Shown one piece after another: positions 8,591-18,160 of a stretch of DNA of 64,000 bases (within the stretch, counting starts at the first letter, position 1; every line of letters begins with the position of its first letter). The DNA comes from Limnohabitans planktonicus II-D5 (lineage in GTDB: Bacteria > Pseudomonadota > Gammaproteobacteria > Burkholderiales > Burkholderiaceae_C): assembly GCF_001270065.2 (NCBI RefSeq), contig NZ_LFYT02000005.1, positions 124,001-188,000 of the forward strand. The letters are read 5' to 3'. The notes beneath the pieces are model-generated. The model was not told the DNA's origin. It did no database searches and saw nothing but the letters and a program-made list of their open reading frames with translations. Made by a program: the position numbers and the translations under genes.

Positions 8591-9502
8591 ATGGCCCGCC
8601 CCGCACGCCATGCCCAACTGCCCACCCGCGACGGCGTGAGCGCCAGTTGCGTGGCCTTGCCTGCCGGTGATTGGCCCACGGTGCTGGATTTTCTGAGTGA
8701 GCGTATGGGCAGCGTGACGCGGGCCCAATGGACCGAACGCATGCGCCAGGGCCTGGTGCTGGCCTCACAAGGCCATGCCCTCCCCCCCGAACAAGCATTT
8801 TTGCCCGGCCAGCGCATCTATTACTACCGCCATCTGTACAACGAGCCGCAGTTGCCGGTGCAAGCGCACATCGTTTTTGAAGACGAACACCTGCTGGTGG
8901 CCGACAAACCTCACTTCATGCCCGTGACCCCGACGGGCCGCTACGTGCAGCAAAGCCTGCTGGTTCAACTCAAGCGCATGAGTGGCTGCACCGAACTGAG
9001 CCCGGTGCACCGCATTGACCGGGAAACCGCCGGTCTGGTGCTGCTGAGCAAACGCCCGCAGGACCGCGACGCCTATCAGGCCCTGTTCAGAAACCGTCAA
9101 GTCCGCAAACACTACCTGGCAGTGGCACCCTGGCGAGCCGATCTGGTGCAGCCGCGCACACACGCCAGCCGCTTGACCGAAGACAACTCATTTTTCAGAA
9201 TGCGCGAGGTGCCAGGCGAGCCCAACAGCGAGACCCACCTGCAGATGCTGCGTACCGAAGGTGAGCGCGCGCTTTATCAACTCGAGCCTGTTACCGGCAA
9301 ACGCCATCAGCTGCGGGTGCACATGCTCTCGCTGGGTGCCCCGATTGAAGGCGATCAGTTCTACCCCCAGGTTTTACGCGGCCCCGATGAGGCCGAGGAC
9401 TGCAGCCACCCCTTGCAACTGCTGGCTGCGCGAATCGCCTTCAAAGACCCCGTCACAGGGCAGGAACGCTCATTCACCAGCGCTTTGACCTTGAACCTGT
9501 GA
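8591..9502 (+). CDS. RluA-family pseudouridine synthase
   Basis: A 303-residue enzyme isomerising uridine to pseudouridine in RNA. The catalytic motif is VHRIDRETAGLVLLSK with the invariant Asp; other family blocks are DEHLLVADKPHFMPVTPTG and LEPVTGKRHQLRVHM. The N-terminal part has no clear S4 domain. The start at ATG 8591 lies 11 bases after trmB stops. Whether the target is rRNA or tRNA cannot be told. A repeat array follows directly. Confidence 0.92.
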   Translation: MARPARHAQLPTRDGVSASCVALPAGDWPTVLDFLSERMGSVTRAQWTERMRQGLVLASQGHALPPEQAFLPGQRIYYYRHLYNEPQLPVQAHIVFEDEHLLVADKPHFMPVTPTGRYVQQSLLVQLKRMSGCTELSPVHRIDRETAGLVLLSKRPQDRDAYQALFRNRQVRKHYLAVAPWRADLVQPRTHASRLTEDNSFFRMREVPGEPNSETHLQMLRTEGERALYQLEPVTGKRHQLRVHMLSLGAPIEGDQFYPQVLRGPDEAEDCSHPLQLLAARIAFKDPVTGQERSFTSALTLNL

Positions 9503-9512
9503 GGAACCCTGC

Positions 9513-10482
9513 CCCCGTTGGCACTCGCAGAGTCCGACACTTCTTCGATAAACCACTGCCCCCGCATAGGCATGACCCCTTCACACGCCAGCGTCGGGGT
9601 CTTCAACCACCGACCGTCAAATTCCCCACCCCGTAGGTCGGCACTCGCAGAGTCCGACACTTCTTCGATAAACCGCTGCGCCTGCATGGGCATGACCCCT
9701 TCAAACGCCAGCGTCGGGGTCTTCGACCACCGACCTACAAATACCGAGCTCCGTAGGTCGGCACTCGCAGAGTCCGACACCTCTTCGATGACCCCCTGCG
9801 TCCGCATGGGCATGACCCCTTCAAACGCCAGCGTCGGGGTCTTCGACCACCGACCTACAAATACCCTGCCCCGTAGGTCGGCACTCGCAGAGTCCGACAC
9901 TTCTTCGATAAACCGCTGCGCCTGCATGGGCATGACCCCTTCACACGTCAACGTCGGGGTCTTCGACCACCGACCTACAAATACCCTGCCCCGTAGGTCG
10001 GCACTCGCAGAGTCCGACACTTCTTCGATAAACCGCTGCGCCTGCATCGGCATTCCCCCTTCACACGCCAGCGTCGGGGTCTTCGACCACCGACCTACAA
10101 ATACCGAGCTCCGTAGGTCGGCACTCGCAGAGTCCGACACCTCTTCGATAAACCGCTGCGTCCGCATGGGCATGACCCCTTCAAACGCCAGCGTCGGGGT
10201 CTTCGACCACCGACCTACAAATACCCTGCCCCGTAGGTCGGCACTCGCAGAGTCCGACACTTCTTCGATAAACCGCTGCGCCTGCATGGGCATGACCCCT
10301 TCACACGTCAACGTCGGGGTCTTCGACCACCGACCTACAAATACCGTGCACCGTAGGTCGGCACTCGCAGAGTCCGACACTTCTTCGATAAACCGCTGCG
10401 CCTGCGTCGGCATGCCCCCTTCACACGCCAGCTTCGGGGTCTTCGACCGCCGACCTACGCAGACCGTAAGCCCGTAGGTCAG
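9513..10482. repeat. REPIN tandem array A: eight 120-bp units
   Basis: Eight consecutive units with an exact 120-bp spacing (starts near 9513, 9633, 9753, 9873, 9993, 10113, 10233, 10353) and a ninth truncated head at 10473. Each unit holds a rightward hairpin of subtype b (GTAG, GTCGG, bulge, ACTC, loop GCA, GAGT, CCGAC), a spacer of about 53 bases, and a leftward hairpin of subtype a (GTCGG, GGTC, GAA, GACC, bulge, CCGAC, CTAC read in reverse). The array fills the gap between the convergent rluA-like and tetR genes. The first unit is the most diverged. Confidence 0.95.
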
Positions 10483-10488
10483 CAGTTG

Positions 10489-11091
10489 TCATGCAGGTGG
10501 TGTGGCAAGTCGCTGCAAATGCGCCAGCGCTGCTTGCGCCGACGAGCGCACCACCGCCGGGTCCACCTTGGCACGCAGCAGCACAAAAAAACCCAGCAGC
10601 AGCGTGGCCAGAAACTGGCCCTCTTGCACCGTATCCACCTCAGGGCGAATGTCCCCGTCTTCACGTGCGTGGTTCAGGGCGTTGCTCAATGCCGCGCTGA
10701 TGCGCGCCACATGCGCGTGCACAAACACCTGGCTGCCCGGGTCTTCGGCCCCGCGCTCGGTGGCGCAATTGCACATGAAGCAGCCCAGCTCCGAGCCGGG
10801 CTCTCCGGCTGCTGCGGCAAAGCCCGAAAACATCGCCTCGATCTGCGGCAATCCGGCGTCTTCGGACTCCAGCGCCCGGAAATGCTGGTCCACCACCTCC
10901 TGTGCATACAGTTGGAGCGCGGCCTCATACAGATTTTGCTTGTTGCCGAACTCTGCATACAGGCTGAAACGGTTCACCGCCATGGACTCCACCAGAGTCT
11001 GCGTGGAGGTGCCATGGAAACCATCGCGCCAAAAAAGATCCATGGCCTTTCTGACGATGTCCGAGCGTTCATACTTTTTGCTACGTCCCAT
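10489..11091 (-). CDS. TetR/AcrR-family transcriptional regulator
   Basis: A 200-residue one-component regulator. The N-terminal DNA-binding domain (residues 8-55) reads RSDIVRKAMDLFWRDGF, then TSTQTLVESMAVNRFSLYAEFGNKQNLYEAAL, the usual TetR helix-turn-helix. The C-terminal ligand domain has several cysteines (GCFMCNCATERG), as in the TetR_C group typified by YxaF/NemR-like proteins. It is divergent from an SDR gene, with a perfect palindrome between them as probable operator. Its stop codon lies just inside the border of repeat array A. Confidence 0.9.
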   Translation of the reverse strand: MGRSKKYERSDIVRKAMDLFWRDGFHGTSTQTLVESMAVNRFSLYAEFGNKQNLYEAALQLYAQEVVDQHFRALESEDAGLPQIEAMFSGFAAAAGEPGSELGCFMCNCATERGAEDPGSQVFVHAHVARISAALSNALNHAREDGDIRPEVDTVQEGQFLATLLLGFFVLLRAKVDPAVVRSSAQAALAHLQRLATPPA

Positions 11092-11115
11092 CTTTTTCCC
11101 CGAGTTCTTTGTGAT

Positions 11116-11143
11116 TATAATTTCTAACCGATCAGTTAGAAAT
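11116..11143 (+). promoter_or_regulatory. TetR operator and -10 box for the SDR gene
   Basis: A perfect inverted repeat occupies 11120-11143: arms ATTTCTAAC and GTTAGAAAT separated by six bases. It overlaps TATAAT at 11116-11121, a consensus -10 for the rightward SDR gene. Binding of the divergent TetR protein here would block that promoter and probably its own. The regulator-operator assignment is inference from position and symmetry. Confidence 0.75.
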
Positions 11144-11156
11144 AAGGATTTTTCTC

Positions 11157-11954
11157 ATGCGCAACTTCAAACAACGTTATGGCTCCTGGGCCTTGGTCAC
11201 CGGCGGCACCTCGGGAATTGGTGCCGCTTTGGTCCAGCAACTGGCCCAGGAAGGCCTGAACATCGTGATGGTGGCCCGAAACGCCAGCCAGCTCGACACC
11301 CAGGCCGAAAAGCTGCGCCAGCAAACCGGCGTGCAAGTGCGCACCATCTCGGCAGACCTGACAAGGCCCGAAGGCCTGGAACGCGTGCTGGACGCCACAC
11401 AAGACCTGGCCATCGACATGCTGGTGCCCTGCGCTGCCATCGAAACCATTGGTCTGTTTGTGGAATCGACCCAGGACCGCCACCAGGAGATGGTGCACAT
11501 GAACGTGATCGCCCCCATGACACTGGCACGCCACTTTGGTGCAGGCATGGCCCAGCGCGGACGTGGCGCGATCTTGTTTGTCTCCAGCCTCTCGGGCTGG
11601 ATGCCGCAACCCTTCATGGCCCAATACGGTGCCACCAAGTCTTACGTCATGGGCCTGGCCGCCGGTCTGCATTTCGAGATGAAAGGCCTGGGGGTGGATG
11701 TGTCGGTGCTCTCTCCCGGCCCCACGGACACGCCCATGGCAGCGGCCACGGGCATTGACTTTGCGTCCATGGGCATGAGCATCATGCGTCCCGAAGATGT
11801 GGCCGCCTGCGGACTGGCCGCCCTGGGCCGCAAGCTGGACGCCGTGCCCGGCCCGCGCAACAAAATGATGGCCTTCATGATGAGCCGCCTGATGTCACGC
11901 AGCTTGGCTGGCACCATGTTCAAGATGATGATGGGGCGAGCCCTCAAGCGCTGA
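11157..11954 (+). CDS. Short-chain dehydrogenase/reductase
   Basis: A 265-residue SDR with cofactor motif VTGGTSGIGAAL, an atypical CAA in place of the NAG motif (LVPCAAIE), catalytic serine in LFVSSLSGW and Y-x-x-x-K as QYGATKSY. Arg in MVARN suggests NADP(H) preference, as in related fatty-acid or steroid-type SDRs. The methionine-rich C-terminus (SRLMSRSLAGTMFKMMMG) is unusual. The adjacent TetR repressor probably controls it in response to a small molecule. Confidence 0.88.
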   Translation: MRNFKQRYGSWALVTGGTSGIGAALVQQLAQEGLNIVMVARNASQLDTQAEKLRQQTGVQVRTISADLTRPEGLERVLDATQDLAIDMLVPCAAIETIGLFVESTQDRHQEMVHMNVIAPMTLARHFGAGMAQRGRGAILFVSSLSGWMPQPFMAQYGATKSYVMGLAAGLHFEMKGLGVDVSVLSPGPTDTPMAAATGIDFASMGMSIMRPEDVAACGLAALGRKLDAVPGPRNKMMAFMMSRLMSRSLAGTMFKMMMGRALKR

Positions 11955-11979
11955 GATCCTCATTGCTTCTTGGGCATAT

Positions 11980-12041
11980 GTCGAACTCTACGAGTGCCGA
12001 CCTGCGGAAACAGTTATGCGCAGGTCGGTGAAGACCCCGAC
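11980..12041. repeat. REPIN locus B: single decayed pair
   Basis: One inverted hairpin pair between the convergent SDR and TlpA-like genes. The left one is a leftward subtype b (GTCGAACTC, TAC, GAGTGCCGAC, CTGC). The right one is a subtype a with head GCAG and a one-base deletion in the inner stem. Head changes GTAG to GCAG and stem mismatches mark an old copy. Confidence 0.75.
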
Positions 12042-12047
12042 AGGGGT

Positions 12048-12566
12048 TTATGGTTCGAGTTTGAGGCTCTTGATCCAGGCGTGTGCTTCTGGCCCATTCC
12101 AGTCCAGCGCACCCTGGATGCGCCAGCGGGCTTGGCCATCTGCGCCAATCAGCACGGTGGTCGGAAACGCGCGCACACCCCACTGACGGGCGATCTCGCC
12201 TGATTTGTCGAGCACCACAGGCAAACGGATGCGGTTACCCAAGATAAAAGAAGTGACTTTGGACGCAGACTCCTTGACATCGACCGTGATGACCACCGGG
12301 TTGCCAGCGCTGGCATCACTCAAGGCCTGCAAAGATGGTAATTCTTGCTTGCAGGGGCCACACCAGGTGGCCCAGAAGTTCAACACCACCAACTTGCCTT
12401 TGAGCTCCGCCGCATTCCATGGCTGATCGTTCAAATCCGTCATTTGGATCTGCGGTGTCGGCACCGATGCGGGCCAGGCCAGCTTTTGATACTGGGCCTG
12501 GGCAGCAGTGGTGGCCAACGCCATGAGCACATACGCAGATCGAACACACCAAGCACTGAATGTCAT
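12048..12566 (-). CDS. TlpA/ResA-like exported thioredoxin
   Basis: A 172-residue protein with a signal peptide (CVRSAYVLMALATTAAQA) and a thioredoxin fold of the TlpA-like AhpC/TSA group. The active site is NFWATWCGPCKQELPSLQ (WCGPC) and the cis-proline strand is VRAFPTTVLIGADG. It probably works as a periplasmic thiol reductant, for example in cytochrome c or copper-centre assembly. The start at ATG 12566 follows a GAGGTG ribosome-binding site. It lies 41 bases downstream of alaS on the same strand. Confidence 0.9.
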   Translation of the reverse strand: MTFSAWCVRSAYVLMALATTAAQAQYQKLAWPASVPTPQIQMTDLNDQPWNAAELKGKLVVLNFWATWCGPCKQELPSLQALSDASAGNPVVITVDVKESASKVTSFILGNRIRLPVVLDKSGEIARQWGVRAFPTTVLIGADGQARWRIQGALDWNGPEAHAWIKSLKLEP

Positions 12567-12607
12567 GGCACACCTCGCTGAATGATGATTGGGTATGACT
12601 GGACAGC

Positions 12608-15259
12608 TCAAACGCGTTCGCTCACCCACGCCTGCACGCTGGCCATCGCAGCGGGCAAGGCTTCAGGCTTGGTGCCACCGGCCATGGCCATATCGGGCTT
12701 GCCACCGCCTTTGCCACCCACTTGGCCCGCCACAAAGCTGGCCAACTCGCCCGCCTTGACCTTGCCCGTGCTGTCGGCCGTCACACCCGCAGCGATCTGC
12801 ACCTTCTCACCGTCCACAGCGGTGAGCAAGACCACGGCGGTTTTCAGCTTGTCCTTGAGCTTGTCCACCGTGTCGCGCAGCGTCTTGGCATCCGCGCCTT
12901 CCAGCTGGGCCACCAAAAGCTTCACGCCCTTGATGTCCACAGCTTGCGTCATCAGCTCGTCGCCCTGGGCAGAAGCCAGCTTGCCTTTGGCGGCTGCCAG
13001 CTCTTTCTCCAGCGCCTTGACCTGGTCAAGCACTTGCGCAATCCGATTGTTCAACTCAGCGGGCTGGGCCTTGAGCGTGCCAGCAGCTTGCGTCACGGTG
13101 TCTTCGAGGGATTGCAAATAAGCCAAAGCATTGGTGCCGGTCACGGCTTCGATGCGGCGCACACCTGCGGCCACGCCGCCTTCACTGACAATCTTGAACA
13201 GGCCAATGTCACCCGTGGCTTTGACGTGGGTGCCGCCGCACAGCTCGCGGCTGGTGCCTATGTCGAGCACGCGCACGGTCTCGCCGTATTTCTCGCCAAA
13301 CAACATCATCGCGCCAGTCTTTTGGGCGCTTTCGATGTCCATGACACGCGCTTGCGCAGCGGCGTTGGCCAGGATCTCGGCATTCACTTGGGCTTCGATC
13401 TGGCGGATCTCGGCATCGGTCACGGGCGCGTTGTGCGCAAAGTCAAAACGGGTGCGATCGGCGTTGACCAAGCTGCCCTTTTGCTGCACGTGGCCGCCCA
13501 GCACCTCGCGCAGGGCTTTGTGCATCAAATGGGTGGCGGAGTGGTTGCGCACAGTGGCGGCACGCAGGTCCAAGTCCACATGCGCCTGCACCGCGTCGCC
13601 CACTTTGAGACTGCCAGATTTGATTTCGCCATGGTGGCCAAACACATCGGCCTTGATCTTGAGCGTATCCAACACGTTGAACTGGCCGCCCGCGTTGTGG
13701 ATCATGCCTTGGTCGCCCACCTGACCGCCCGACTCGGCGTAGAACGGGGTCGTGTCCAACACCACCACGCCTGCTTGACCTGCCTTCAGCTCAGTCACGG
13801 CATTGCCATCAGCGTACAAGGCCAGCACTTTGGCATTGGCCGTCAGCTCGTCGTAGCCCACAAAGTCGTTGCCCGCGCCTGAATAGTCGAGCGCCTTGTC
13901 CATCTTGAACTTGCCTGCCGCACGGGCCTGGGCTTTTTGCTTTTCCATGGCGGTGGCAAAACCGGCTTCGTCAACAGACAAGCCACGTTCGCGGCACACG
14001 TCGGCCGACAGGTCGAGCGGGAAGCCGTAGGTGTCGTGCAGCTTGAAGGCCACTTCGCCGGGCAACACTTTCACGCCACCGTCGAGGGCCGCGTCCAAAA
14101 TCTGCATGCCGCTTTGCAGCGTCTCGAAGAAGCGCTCTTCTTCCACACGCAAAACGTCGGCAATCCGCTCGGCCTGATCGGCCATATTGGGGTACGCCGC
14201 GCCCATGAGCTTGACCAAGTCGGGCACCAGCTTGTGAAAGAACGGGGTCTTTTGACCCAACAAATAACCGTGACGAATCGCACGGCGCACGATGCGGCGC
14301 TGCACATAGCCTCGGCCTTCGTTGCTGGGCACCACGCCGTCGCTCACCAAAAAAGCAGTGGCGCGGATGTGGTCGGCGATCACGCGCAGCGACTTGTTGT
14401 TCAGGTCGGTGCAGCCGGTTTCGCGCGATGCGGCCTTGATCAACGCATCAAAAATGTCGATTTCGTAGTTGCTGTGAACGTGTTGCAAGATCGCAGCAAG
14501 ACGTTCGAGGCCCATGCCCGTGTCCACGCAAGGCGCGGGCAGTGGCGTGACGGAGCCGTCTTCGTGCATGTTGAACTGCATGAACACGTTGTTCCAAATC
14601 TCAATGAAACGGTCGCCGTCTTCATCGGGGCTGCCGGGCGGGCCGCCGGGAATGTGCGGGCCGTGGTCGTAGAAGATTTCGGAGCAAGGGCCGCAAGGGC
14701 CGGTGTCGGCCATCATCCAGAAGTTGTCAGACTTGTAGCGGCCGCCCTTGTTGTCGCCAATGCGGATGATGCGGGTTTCAGCCTTGATGCGTTCAGGCGT
14801 CCAGCCGGCCTTGACAAAAATGCCTTCCCAAATGCCATAGGCCTCGTCGTCTTCCATGTAGACGGTGGCATACAGTTTGTCGGCGGGCAGTTTGTAGACC
14901 TGCGTCAGCAGCTCCCACGCCCACTCCAGCGATTCGCGCTTGAAGTAGTCGCCAAACGACCAGTTGCCCAGCATTTCAAAAAAGGTGTGGTGGCGGGCGG
15001 TGTAGCCCACGTTTTCCAGATCATTGTGTTTGCCACCGGCCCGCAAACAAGCTTGCACAGAGGCGGCACGCACATAACTGCGCTTGTCCGAGCCCAAAAA
15101 CACGTCCTTGAACTGGACCATGCCCGAGTTGGTGAACATCAGGGTCGGGTCGTTGCCCGGCACCAAGGGGCTGGACGCCACCACGGTGTGCCCCTTGGAC
15201 GCGAAAAAGTCCAAAAAGGTCTTGCGGATGTCGGAGACGGAGAAAGTGGCTTGGCTCAT
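12608..15259 (-). CDS. alaS: Alanyl-tRNA synthetase
   Basis: An 883-residue class II synthetase that charges tRNA-Ala. Motif 1 begins [18 protein letters not shown]; motif 2 is in the [20 protein letters not shown] region; motif 3 is near [12 protein letters not shown]. The editing domain has [17 protein letters not shown] and CGGTHV, which hold the zinc ligands. The C-Ala domain ends the protein ([20 protein letters not shown]). The length is normal for bacteria. The start [10 protein letters not shown] is chosen over 16 extra upstream residues. Confidence 0.98.
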   Translation of the reverse strand: MSQATFSVSDIRKTFLDFFASKGHTVVASSPLVPGNDPTLMFTNSGMVQFKDVFLGSDKRSYVRAASVQACLRAGGKHNDLENVGYTARHHTFFEMLGNWSFGDYFKRESLEWAWELLTQVYKLPADKLYATVYMEDDEAYGIWEGIFVKAGWTPERIKAETRIIRIGDNKGGRYKSDNFWMMADTGPCGPCSEIFYDHGPHIPGGPPGSPDEDGDRFIEIWNNVFMQFNMHEDGSVTPLPAPCVDTGMGLERLAAILQHVHSNYEIDIFDALIKAASRETGCTDLNNKSLRVIADHIRATAFLVSDGVVPSNEGRGYVQRRIVRRAIRHGYLLGQKTPFFHKLVPDLVKLMGAAYPNMADQAERIADVLRVEEERFFETLQSGMQILDAALDGGVKVLPGEVAFKLHDTYGFPLDLSADVCRERGLSVDEAGFATAMEKQKAQARAAGKFKMDKALDYSGAGNDFVGYDELTANAKVLALYADGNAVTELKAGQAGVVVLDTTPFYAESGGQVGDQGMIHNAGGQFNVLDTLKIKADVFGHHGEIKSGSLKVGDAVQAHVDLDLRAATVRNHSATHLMHKALREVLGGHVQQKGSLVNADRTRFDFAHNAPVTDAEIRQIEAQVNAEILANAAAQARVMDIESAQKTGAMMLFGEKYGETVRVLDIGTSRELCGGTHVKATGDIGLFKIVSEGGVAAGVRRIEAVTGTNALAYLQSLEDTVTQAAGTLKAQPAELNNRIAQVLDQVKALEKELAAAKGKLASAQGDELMTQAVDIKGVKLLVAQLEGADAKTLRDTVDKLKDKLKTAVVLLTAVDGEKVQIAAGVTADSTGKVKAGELASFVAGQVGGKGGGKPDMAMAGGTKPEALPAAMASVQAWVSERV

Positions 15260-15368
15260 GGGGATGTTTTCGCTCAAAGTGCAACCCCGCATTATAAGTT
15301 TGGGCATTCGCCAAAGAGCCGAGCCAAAGCCAACGGACTCAACGCCCTGAAGCTAGTCACAGACCCGC

Positions 15369-16439
15369 TCAAAAAACGGCGTGTTCCCCGCGATCGGGCG
15401 CGCCCTCCCCTTTGACCCAACGGGCATAGGCATCAAAAAGCGTTTGTGACCCGTGTGAAGGTGTGGCCTGCTCATCGTAGCGCTGCGCAGCAGCGTCCCA
15501 CACCAACATGGACTCGGTGGCGTAATACCGCCCAATGCGGGCCAACTCGGCCTTGTTTGCAGCAGCTGGAATGAGCTTACCCAACACGCTCAACACACCC
15601 ACAATGACATCCATCAGGCCCACCGGAACACGCTTGAAGCGCGGCGGCATGCCCAACAAAGCAAACAAATGCTCGCCCTGCTTCAGCGGCGTGATGGCAG
15701 GCCCAGGCCCGCCTATGGGCAAGATCCGGTTATGCCGCGAAACATCGTCCAGGCACCCCACCAGAAAATCGGCCAAATCATCGTCACTGATGGGTTTGCA
15801 GGCGGTCAACTGCCCGTTGCCAAAAATCAAAAACGGCTTGCCTTTTTTGACCCGGTCGAGCTGACCCGACAGGGATTTAAAAAACGCGGTTGGGCGCACG
15901 ATGGAATAAGTCATACCGGATTCGATCAAGGCTTTTTCAAAAGCCAGCTTGGCATGTTGAAAAGCCAACAAGGGCTTTTGAACGCAGATGGCCGACAGTT
16001 GCACAAAATGCCTCACACCCGCAGCTTGTGCCGCATTCAGCGCACACACATGGGCCTGGTGATCGACGCGCCACGCGTCTTGAGGAGAACCGCTGCGCGA
16101 GGCCATGCAAGAGACCACCGCATCAAAACGGGCCTGCGTGAAAGACGGCTGCTTCCACACTTCTGGATCGGCTGCATGGCCCTGCACCACCGTGGCCCCA
16201 GCCAGACGTTCAGACAGTCGTGTGTCGGCTTGCGCTGACCCCTCGTCTTGGCGAGGCCTGACCAGACAAACCACCTCATGTCCACGCTGAATCAGCGCCC
16301 GTGCCGTGGCCCTGCCGATCGTGCCAGTCGCACCGAGTAAAAGCACACGCTTGCAAGCCTTTGGCTCTAACCCAGTCACTGGCAATGGTGTGATGGTCAC
16401 TGGGCAAGGCATTGAGTTGGAAGGCTTGTCGATGGTCAC
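15369..16439 (-). CDS. bciA: Divinyl chlorophyllide a 8-vinyl-reductase, BciA type
   Basis: A 356-residue atypical SDR with a Rossmann motif LLLGATGTIGRATARALIQRG and the BciA-like blocks RFDAVVSCMASRSG, FVQLSAICVQKPLLAFQHAK and YSIVRPTAFFKSLSGQ, ending YATESMLVWDAAAQRYDE. BciA reduces the C8 vinyl group of divinyl (proto)chlorophyllide with NADPH during bacteriochlorophyll synthesis. No other photosynthesis gene is in the window, so it sits apart from any photosynthesis cluster. The start is GTG 16439, eight bases after GGAG. Confidence 0.85.
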   Translation of the reverse strand: MTIDKPSNSMPCPVTITPLPVTGLEPKACKRVLLLGATGTIGRATARALIQRGHEVVCLVRPRQDEGSAQADTRLSERLAGATVVQGHAADPEVWKQPSFTQARFDAVVSCMASRSGSPQDAWRVDHQAHVCALNAAQAAGVRHFVQLSAICVQKPLLAFQHAKLAFEKALIESGMTYSIVRPTAFFKSLSGQLDRVKKGKPFLIFGNGQLTACKPISDDDLADFLVGCLDDVSRHNRILPIGGPGPAITPLKQGEHLFALLGMPPRFKRVPVGLMDVIVGVLSVLGKLIPAAANKAELARIGRYYATESMLVWDAAAQRYDEQATPSHGSQTLFDAYARWVKGEGAPDRGEHAVF

Positions 16440-16673
16440 GCCGCGAACTCCATAAATATTCAGCCAATCAATGTTACTGTTTTTCTGACGGCTGAAGGTT
16501 CACTTCAAGACAAGCGGGCCCGCGGCACAACTCAAGAAAGCCGCATAATTGTTTTTCCATGAAGTGCATCAAACAGGGGCATCTTCACATCCGCCCTGAT
16601 TTTTGCGCGATTTGCCCACATGCCATCCGGCAAGCCCCTATCCGCCGTGTATTCACCCTCAAACTTGAACGCC

Positions 16674-18146
16674 ATGACCACATCCCCCCTCGCCCAACTC
16701 AACGACCCCACCTTGCTCAAAACAGACGCCCTGATCAACGGCCAATGGGTCGCGGGCAGCAGCCGTTTTGCCGTGCATGACCCGGCCACCGGCGCGCACT
16801 TGGCCGATGTGGCCAACCTGGGCCCTGCCGAGACCGAAGCCGCCATTGCCGCCGCCAACGCCGCTTGGCCTGCCTGGAAAGCCAAAACTGCCAAAGAGCG
16901 CAGCATCATCCTGCGCAAGTGGTACGACCTGCTCATGGCCAACCAGGACGATCTGGGCCGCATCATGACCGCCGAGCAAGGCAAGCCCTTGCCCGAGGCC
17001 AAAGGCGAAGTGGCCTATGGCGCCAGCTTCGTCGAGTGGTTTGCCGAAGAAGCCAAGCGCATCAATGGCGAGACCCTGCCGCAGTTCGACAACAACCGCC
17101 GCCTGATGGTGCTCAAGCAGCCCATTGGCGTGTGTGCGGCCATCACGCCCTGGAACTTTCCGCTGGCCATGATCACCCGCAAAGTGGCACCGGCTCTGGC
17201 CGCAGGCTGCCCGGTCATCATCAAGCCCGCCGAGCTGACTCCGCTGACAGCCTTGGCCGCAGCCGAGCTGGCCATCCGCGCCGGCATCCCGGCCGGTGTG
17301 CTGAACATGATCACCGCCGACAGCGACAACTCGATTGCCGTGGGCAAGGTGCTGTGCGCCAGCGACGTGGTGCGCCACATCAGCTTCACCGGCTCTACCG
17401 AAGTGGGCCGCATCCTGATGGCGCAGTCGGCCCCCACTGTGAAAAAAATGTCGCTGGAGTTGGGTGGCAACGCCCCCTTCATCGTGTTTGAAGACGCCGA
17501 CATCGACAGCGCGGTCGAAGGCGCTTTTGCCAGCAAGTACCGTAACGCGGGCCAGACCTGCGTGTGCTCCAACCGCTTTTATGTGCAGGAGTCGGTGTAC
17601 GAAGAATTCGCCGCCAAATTCGCCGCCAAGGTCAAAACGGCCAAGGTGGGCAACGGCTTTGAAGACGGCGTGAACCAGGGCCCCTTGATCGAGCCTGCCG
17701 CGCTCGACAAGGTTGAACGCCACGTGAAAGACGCCATTGCCAAGGGCGGCCGCGTACTCACGGGTGGCAAACGCCTGGACGGCCAGTTCTTCGAGCCCAC
17801 CGTGATCGCCGACGCCAACGCCGACATGGTTTGCGCAAAAGAAGAAACCTTTGGTCCCTTCGCACCCATCTTCAAGTTCAAGACGGAGCAAGAAGCAATT
17901 GACGCGGCCAACAACACCGAATTCGGCCTGGCCAGCTACTTCTACAGCCGCGACGTGGGCCGCATCTTCCGCGTGAGCGAGGCGCTCGAATACGGCATGG
18001 TAGGCATCAACGTGGGCATTTTGGCCACCGAGCATGTGCCTTTTGGCGGCGTCAAGCAGTCGGGCCTGGGCCGGGAAGGCTCGCACCACGGCATGGATGA
18101 CTATGTGGAAATCAAATACCTGTGCGTGGGTGACATCTTGAAATGA
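16674..18146 (+). CDS. gabD: NAD(P)-dependent succinate-semialdehyde dehydrogenase
   Basis: A 490-residue aldehyde dehydrogenase oxidising succinate semialdehyde to succinate in GABA/polyamine breakdown. Diagnostic segments are ITPWNFPLAMITRKVAPALAAG, FTGSTEVGRILM, the catalytic glutamate in LELGGNAPFIVFEDAD and the catalytic cysteine in NAGQTCVCSNRFYV. GabD-like endings VPFGGVKQSGLGREGSHHG and YVEIKYLC support the name over other ALDHs. ATG 16674 is chosen by homology. The 234 bases upstream, shared with divergent bciA, hold the promoters. Confidence 0.93.
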   Translation: MTTSPLAQLNDPTLLKTDALINGQWVAGSSRFAVHDPATGAHLADVANLGPAETEAAIAAANAAWPAWKAKTAKERSIILRKWYDLLMANQDDLGRIMTAEQGKPLPEAKGEVAYGASFVEWFAEEAKRINGETLPQFDNNRRLMVLKQPIGVCAAITPWNFPLAMITRKVAPALAAGCPVIIKPAELTPLTALAAAELAIRAGIPAGVLNMITADSDNSIAVGKVLCASDVVRHISFTGSTEVGRILMAQSAPTVKKMSLELGGNAPFIVFEDADIDSAVEGAFASKYRNAGQTCVCSNRFYVQESVYEEFAAKFAAKVKTAKVGNGFEDGVNQGPLIEPAALDKVERHVKDAIAKGGRVLTGGKRLDGQFFEPTVIADANADMVCAKEETFGPFAPIFKFKTEQEAIDAANNTEFGLASYFYSRDVGRIFRVSEALEYGMVGINVGILATEHVPFGGVKQSGLGREGSHHGMDDYVEIKYLCVGDILK

Positions 18147-18160
18147 TTCAAGCCCAGAGA

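Noticed and set aside
9361-10477. Long open frames on both strands across array A (about 350 and 319 residues with a 40-residue repeat)
   Set aside because: A 120-bp period keeps any frame open. Arrays C and H have periods not divisible by three, the hairpins are conserved as DNA, and the frames have no ribosome-binding site.
9513-10482. CRISPR array
   Set aside because: Units are 120 bp and the spacers repeat too; each unit has two inverted hairpins, and there are no cas genes.
13937-15415. 492-residue rightward frame opposite alaS
   Set aside because: Antisense shadow of a confidently identified gene; composition follows the third-position GC of alaS.
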